Below, piece after piece: positions 58,641 through 64,000 of a stretch of 64,000 nucleotides of DNA; positions within the stretch are counted from its first letter, which is position 1, and every line of letters begins with the position of its first letter. The notes beneath the pieces were generated by a model. It did not search any database and was not told where the DNA came from. It saw nothing but the letters and a program-made list of their open reading frames with translations. The stretch is from NCBI GenBank assembly GCA_029953675.1, contig JAMWBK010000010.1, forward strand, positions 1,283,001 to 1,347,000, written 5' to 3'. The position numbers and the translations under genes were made by a program. The stretch is from Rhodosorus marinus (lineage: Eukaryota > Rhodophyta > Stylonematophyceae > Stylonematales > Stylonemataceae).

Positions 58641-60383
58641 ATGACCTTTGAAGATTGGAGCGGTTTCCCTCAGAACAACTGCAAGAGACTCCTCAATAAG
58701 AACTTTTTCCAGACCGAGCGCTGTGGGTTACTTGCTTGGCTGGAAGATTATTGCCCATCGTCAACCGATTTGCGTCTCGGAGCTGGTGAGGTCTGTGAAG
58801 TTACCTGTTTAATTGTATAGTTGGTTGCGAACCGGGAGAAGTTGGAAGGTCATCCTCGGTATGTACGGGAGATGGAACAAAGGCTGAATGGATTGGTTTA
58901 GGTCGGTGTCAAATGGCCTTCCTTTGTATGAGGTTACCGTAGGCCTCAAAAGGAGCTTGGGAATGCCAGTCTATGTCATGCACTGAACAGAACGGAGCTC
59001 TCTGTATGGATGCATTCAATACCTCCGAACTCGCTCCTTCCAGTATGAACTCGCTTTCGCACGAGTCCTTCTCTTTTGCGCTCTGTTGCTAATCTGTGGG
59101 TTGACGATTTTACTTGTTCCCGTTAGGTGAGATTGCTCCGGTGGGTTGTATTCCGTACGAGAAGGACTACGAAGGATATTGGCGCGCTCTTAGGGGAGCT
59201 ATCGAGCGCGAGGAAATTTCCGATAGAGGAGCTGTTATATCAGACTTGATTATTGACTACAATCCTGGCCACTATACGGCGTGGGAATACCGACGGAAGT
59301 GGTCAGTGCAGGAAGGACTTGTCAACGAAGAGATCCAATATGCCGCTGAGCAAGTCGTTTCCAATCCAAAGAACTATCAAGTCTGGCATCACCATCGTCG
59401 CCTTGTTGAGATCCTGGACAAGCCTGTCGATGCTCTCGAGCTAACGCGGAACAGCCTGGAAGAGGATGCTAAGAACTACCACGCGTGGAGCTACAGGCAG
59501 TGGATTGTGAAGAAATTCGATCTTTTTTCGGTTCGTTTTCGAGCGGCAGGGCCCAAACCACTGGAGCTTGTCGGTCGGGAACCAGAAACTCATTCCCGTT
59601 GTGACCCGGTTTTTTTTCCTCCGCTTGACGTAGAATGAGCATGAGTTTGTCTCCAAGTTCATCGATGCTGATGTCAGGAATAACTCAGCGTGGAACTATA
59701 GATACTTCCTGATCAGAGAGACAAAATTCGGTCCTCATTCTCATTTCGTTGAAGAACCTAGTCTGGTCCAGGAGACAAGTTACGCGATCCGGAAATCGCG
59801 TCTAGCTCCACACAATGAGTCGCCCTGGAACTACATCCGCGCACTCACGAGGCTCGCGAGGATGCCCCTGGTGGACGTCGTAGGCCTGGTGGACGCGTTG
59901 CGGGACTCAAATCCGCAGGCGACAATCGACAACAGATTTGCGGCGCACCTGTACGCTGACATACTCGCGGAATCCGACTCTCGCGCAGACAAGGAAGCTG
60001 CTGCAAAGCTATTTCAGTAAGTAGCTACACGCATTTTCGCCAATACCTCCCACCAGGCTTTTCTCCGTTTTGCGCGGATTACATATTGCCCCTTCCCTCG
60101 CCACAAAATTACACCACAACGTCTTGGATTGCTCACTTGCTTCACAGGCATTTACATTCCTGACGAAAGGCTTGGAAACAGAAAAGCAGTTCTTAGGACG
60201 AACTCATTAGACTTGAGCTCTCGAAGTCTATCAAGAAGTTTCTCCCCTGTCCAACAAAGAACTTAAAAGGCAATGATTTCGTGTTCTCGTCTTTCTAGGA
60301 ATCTAAGAGACAGTGATCCGTGCCGTCGGCGATATTGGGATCACAAACTTTCCACTATACAGAAATCCATCTCCAGATCCTGA
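58641..60383 (+). CDS. FNTA: Protein farnesyltransferase / geranylgeranyltransferase type I alpha subunit
   Basis: The alpha subunit is shared by farnesyltransferase and geranylgeranyltransferase I, which attach isoprenes to C-terminal CaaX proteins. The main exon begins at an acceptor near 59126 and reads EIAPVGCIPYEKDYEGYWRA. Five repeats of the alpha-subunit type are visible: HYTAWEYRRKW, NYQVWHHHRRL, NYHAWSYRQW, NNSAWNYRYF and ESPWNYIRAL. Introns separate KKFDLFS from NEHEFVSKF (acceptor near 59634) and LFQ from NLRDSDPCRRRYWDHK, with TGA at 60381-60383. The 5' end is unresolved: an ATG at 58641 starts MTFEDWSGFPQNN, similar to the F-x-DWS-x-P-Q opening of the family, and is my candidate first exon, but the donor was not fixed. 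Confidence 0.88.
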
Positions 60384-63300
60384 AATCGATAGGCCTTGGC
60401 ACCGATTTCAGGGGCTCCGCCAGAGTTTGCATGGCGCTGTTACAGTTCACTTCCTGTGGGGACCATTTTTAGTTCTCTGACATCTGCTTGTGCAACGCAG
60501 GATGCAGCCGAAGTACAGTTCACAATGTGGTCCGAAGTCACGACCGCGTATCGGCTCCTAGCCGGCTCAAAGGAATTCCGCGCTGAGAACGCGCGGGATG
60601 GAAGATGCAGAGTCTGGAAGATGCGCATGTTGTTCACCATTCCACGCGACTACACATGTCTCATGCGACACACTCCCCTTGTTCCTAAGGATTAAAAATT
60701 TCCGTTCAGGTCTGACTGCGGCATGGAAGCTCTTGGACAAAAACACTCTCTTCCAATTTAGAACGGGTCTCAATTGCCGTTCGATGGCGAATCTACCCCG
60801 CGCGGAGATTCTGCTGGGCGTGATGATCGCATCTCCTGAGCAAAATGCCATGGAGCTGATGGCCACCACTGTCTATTCTTGGGGTGTTGAGCGAACGTCA
60901 TGATTTAATAGATCAGGAACGTTCTCCATAAGAAGAAACTAGTACCTCTCGTTTAAGGGTACTCAGCCCTCCGACTTGATCCCCAACCTCCCCAGTCCCT
61001 CCTTAAACGTGCACGCACCACCTTTTTTTAACCGCCAAGTCATCACTCTGCACAGGACTATAAAATTTCTCTATGAATCATCATACTCTATTTTTATGAG
61101 CAATTCTACTATTCCCAAAGTACCAGAATCCTGTAAATTCCATCTTGGGATCTGTTGATTCGTTACGCATTCATGTTGTTTGCCTAGTCTCACCAATAAA
61201 CGTCCGTCTATATTCGGACCGACAGGGCTCTCTCATCAAATTATTTCTAATTTCTTGGACCGCGAAGATTCCGTATGAGCTCTATTGGACTACGCTAAGT
61301 ATTATTGATTGACATACAAAATCTTTCTACCAATGAAAACAAGAACAGTTGTAGCTACCAAAATTTCTATTCTCTTATGTAAAATTGTAAGAATCTTCGC
61401 CCGAACGAGGATGAACGATTTTCGTGTGTTTTTTTTCCCGAATTTGAACCTTAAGATCTGAAATAGAGTAAAACGGTGAGCCTTTGGACCTCTTTGAGAA
61501 TCTCCGTTTCCTGTCCTGTCCCAAATGTGTTTTTTTGAAAAATGAACCCAACCAATGGCGTTTGAATGTTCCCACATGCCTTTGTACGATCCCTATTGGC
61601 CAAGGATATTCTTCCCTTCAAGTTTCCTTTCTCTGAAGATTCAAAGGCGTTCAAAAACATCCACTAGAAGAGAAACCCCTCCAAATTCTTTTTTGCCGCT
61701 GCCAGGTCAGATATATTAATCTTCTTAAATAAATTCTGCAGTCAGCACCCCAAGGGTCTTCTCGACGAAAGACGTTTTGACAGCTGGCCTTTTCTGGAAA
61801 GGTTTTACGAATATAAATGTGACACATGCTTCACCGGGGAACTTTTTTTATTGGAATCTCTTTTTTTTAAGGCTCTTCAATGGAATCCTGCCAATGAGAT
61901 ATCCAATCAGTATGGACGAGGGATGATTTCTGATGCCGACAATTACTGTATTTACAAAACTTTTACCATCGCTAGCAGTTCAAAAATGATGGTAGGCGGC
62001 GATATCACAACCAATCAAAGAAAACCCACCTCGAATTGCAAGAAACCAGATATTTCCAACAGCTCTCTTGTTTTTTATATGAAGCGGAATTGTTTTGTAG
62101 TTAATGGAATATTTTATTGGTTGTACTGGTTGCTGTGTTTTTGTGATCCACCTTTCTTTCCCCCACAACGCTTTCTGAGAAACGCAGCACTCGTTCGAAT
62201 CTGGTTTCCAAATGAGGATTCCGTAGTGAGATCGTTGATTTCTTCACATGATAGCCACCCCCCCCTCTTTCTTCATCGTACTGCTGCCAAAGCGCGTCCC
62301 AATTTGTTCTTTTGGTCTGTGTGCGATTCAAGTGTTGCTTTCTATGGAATCCATTGTTTTCCAAGTTTTATGAATAAAATAATTGCTATTACGATTTGGA
62401 CGAATAGAAAATCGAGAGAAAACTGGAAAGATACGGTGACATTCCATGATCCAATTTAAAAAACAAAAAATGGGAATTTTTTCCTACCAAAATTCCTATC
62501 GAGACCGGACGATTCCCTACGAAATTTCATCCATAATTGATACATCTGGCAACCCTTCCCGGTCTAGCTTCAAATTGCCGCTTTTTTAAATGAAAAAAAT
62601 ATCAGATTGCCCGTGCATTCTATATTGGAAAAAAAAGGCAAAAGACTCGGAGGGGGGAATTGGTGAGAGTCGTTCTCTTACATGTTTCTCGCATCAATTA
62701 TTTCTTCTTCATTTCTTAATATCTACACACACCCGTGTTTTTTCATGGTTTCCGCAACAGCACGTCCTCGATTTTCTATCAAATAATTCTTCAACAAAAT
62801 CATGAAAAAAGTATCACCAAGGATAGAGAACTCACAGGTTCAGTTAGAAACTGGCTTTTCCTTATTAAGCCAAGTTTTACCATTTTTCAAAGCTTCTTTC
62901 CACTTTTAGCTGTTGTTTTCTGCCCACCATGATCCAGACGCAGGACAACCATGAAAGGTTTTTCCTAAAAAAATTAGTTTTCCTAGACATCCGGAACAGC
63001 AAGCAGCCTTTAACATCAATTAACCGAGCAAATAGAAACAGGGGTTATATTCCTATATGAGTTCGCAATTGTACAGATCAAAGGGTAGCGAATGCATCGG
63101 ATAACTACAGAATATGCTTTTAATTATTTACATAATAGTGTTCTTTTGTATGTTTTACGAGGGGTAAATGATATAACGAAATGAAGGAATCTCCCAACCG
63201 TACCCCCCCTCGTTGAATATTGAACAACCCTATTAATGGGGATTTCTTTTCTTCCTGTTTTTTTTTTCTTTTCGAAATTCGGTTGACGAAATTGCATTGA

Positions 63301-64000
63301 ACGGGTAAAAGAAAGTCCCATTAGATTCAGCAAGAGCCAAAAAAAAGGGACACAGATTGTGCCGATTTGTTTTTTCCCCTTTACTTCTTTGAGCAGGCGA
63401 GTGATGAGGCAGGGGAAAGACGCGTATGTGTGTAGGGGTTGGAAGAGGTTTTTCTTTTTGGTGGGTGCGGAACAGGAGAGTAGGCAATGTGAACCGAAAT
63501 AAGGGTTGGGCAGAGAGAGGTGTAGTTGGGAGGTGAAGTTAGGGTTTTGTTTTTGACGGTGAGTCAGGGTAACTATAGTGGATTAATTGTTTAGAATCTT
63601 CTTTGGGTATTCGTTTGTCTTTACTATGTCCATGACTCGGTCTGGGGGACATGCTCCGGTAGGGCTTTTGACTGTGTACGGGTGCGGGAGGGTATAGGTT
63701 TGGGAGGGGAGAGGGGCGAGGTGGTGGTGAGATCGGTTGGAGGAAGCTGGCTGATGTAGATGAGAGAATTTTTGTAGTTCTGGTTGAAAGTAGCTTCGAG
63801 GGTGCATTCCACTTAGACATGAGCATGCGTGGTTTGGAGGTCAGTTGTAAAGTTTGTGGGCTGTGTTTAGTTGAGGATTCGTTTCAGGGAGGTGGAATCC
63901 GCAGATAGAGTTCGGGAGGTGTTGGCTTCGAGAAGCGATTGTGGAGTCGAGGGGAGAACAGGGCTGGGTAGGTCGGGCCAGGTCCACCAGGAGGGATCAC
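60384..64000. other. AT-rich right-end region without supported genes
   Basis: Beyond the farnesyltransferase gene I see no gene. A frame at 60396-60695 and its neighbours lack features. From 60900 the sequence is AT-rich with many T and A runs (for example near 61430, 61860, 62590 and 63260). Long frames at 61851-62459 are of low-complexity, phenylalanine-rich composition and show no splice support. From about 63480 the plus strand is G-rich, and it may enter the next promoter region. Confidence 0.45.

Noticed and set aside
61851-62459. 202-codon plus-strand frame
   Set aside because: Phenylalanine- and lysine-rich AT-driven composition without recognisable domain or splice signals.

Overview
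This window is nuclear DNA of a photosynthetic eukaryote with a compact genome. About twenty protein-coding genes lie on both strands. Most are split by short GT-AG introns of roughly 50-130 bases, so open frames seen in the raw sequence are mostly single exons. The evidence for a primary-plastid alga is a nuclear TatA, a two-domain RidA and a TauE/SafE transporter, each with a presequence-like N-terminus, together with a retinoblastoma-related protein and the absence of bacterial operon structure. I favour a red alga or a close relative, but this is an inference. I saw no tRNA, rRNA, CRISPR array or intact transposase.

Layout. 1-10 kb: plastid-type tandem RidA (+), TatA (-), a TauE/SafE transporter joined in frame to an alpha/beta-hydrolase-like domain (+), and an HflX GTPase (-). 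11-25 kb: a PRD1/MEI1-like meiotic protein (+), a TIR-domain protein kinase with an N-myristoylation-type start (+), MCM2 (-), and a small two-helix plastid-type membrane protein (+). 25-31 kb: MSH4 (+) converging on glucose-6-phosphate isomerase (-). 31-36 kb: an unrecognised 397-residue protein (-), a membrane-anchored TLDc protein (-) and a DUF1764 protein (+). 38-49 kb: a retinoblastoma-related protein (+), a CbbY-type HAD phosphatase (-), a zinc-ribbon plus PLP-aminotransferase-fold protein (+) and an AAAP amino-acid transporter (-). 49-60 kb: a secreted FG-GAP protein (-), a 4 kb gene-poor stretch with a cluster of TATCGGAC motifs, a solenoid-like protein with a mitochondrial-type N-terminus (+), and the alpha subunit of protein farnesyltransferase (+). 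60.4-64 kb is AT-rich and I see no gene in it.

The genes form no operon-like system. Three themes stand out. Cell cycle and meiosis: MCM2 and RBR for S-phase, PRD1-like and MSH4 for meiotic break formation and crossover. Plastid or organelle work: TatA, RidA, TauE, HflX and the two-helix protein. Proteins with unusual architecture: the TIR-kinase, the TauE plus degenerate hydrolase, and a PLP-fold protein whose catalytic lysine is replaced by histidine. The strongest candidate for an undescribed system is the TIR-kinase, which joins an NADase-type fold with its putative catalytic glutamate to a Raf-like kinase.

Exon boundaries were assigned by reading splice consensus and keeping the protein frame and family match. 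Where a boundary is uncertain the entry says so.
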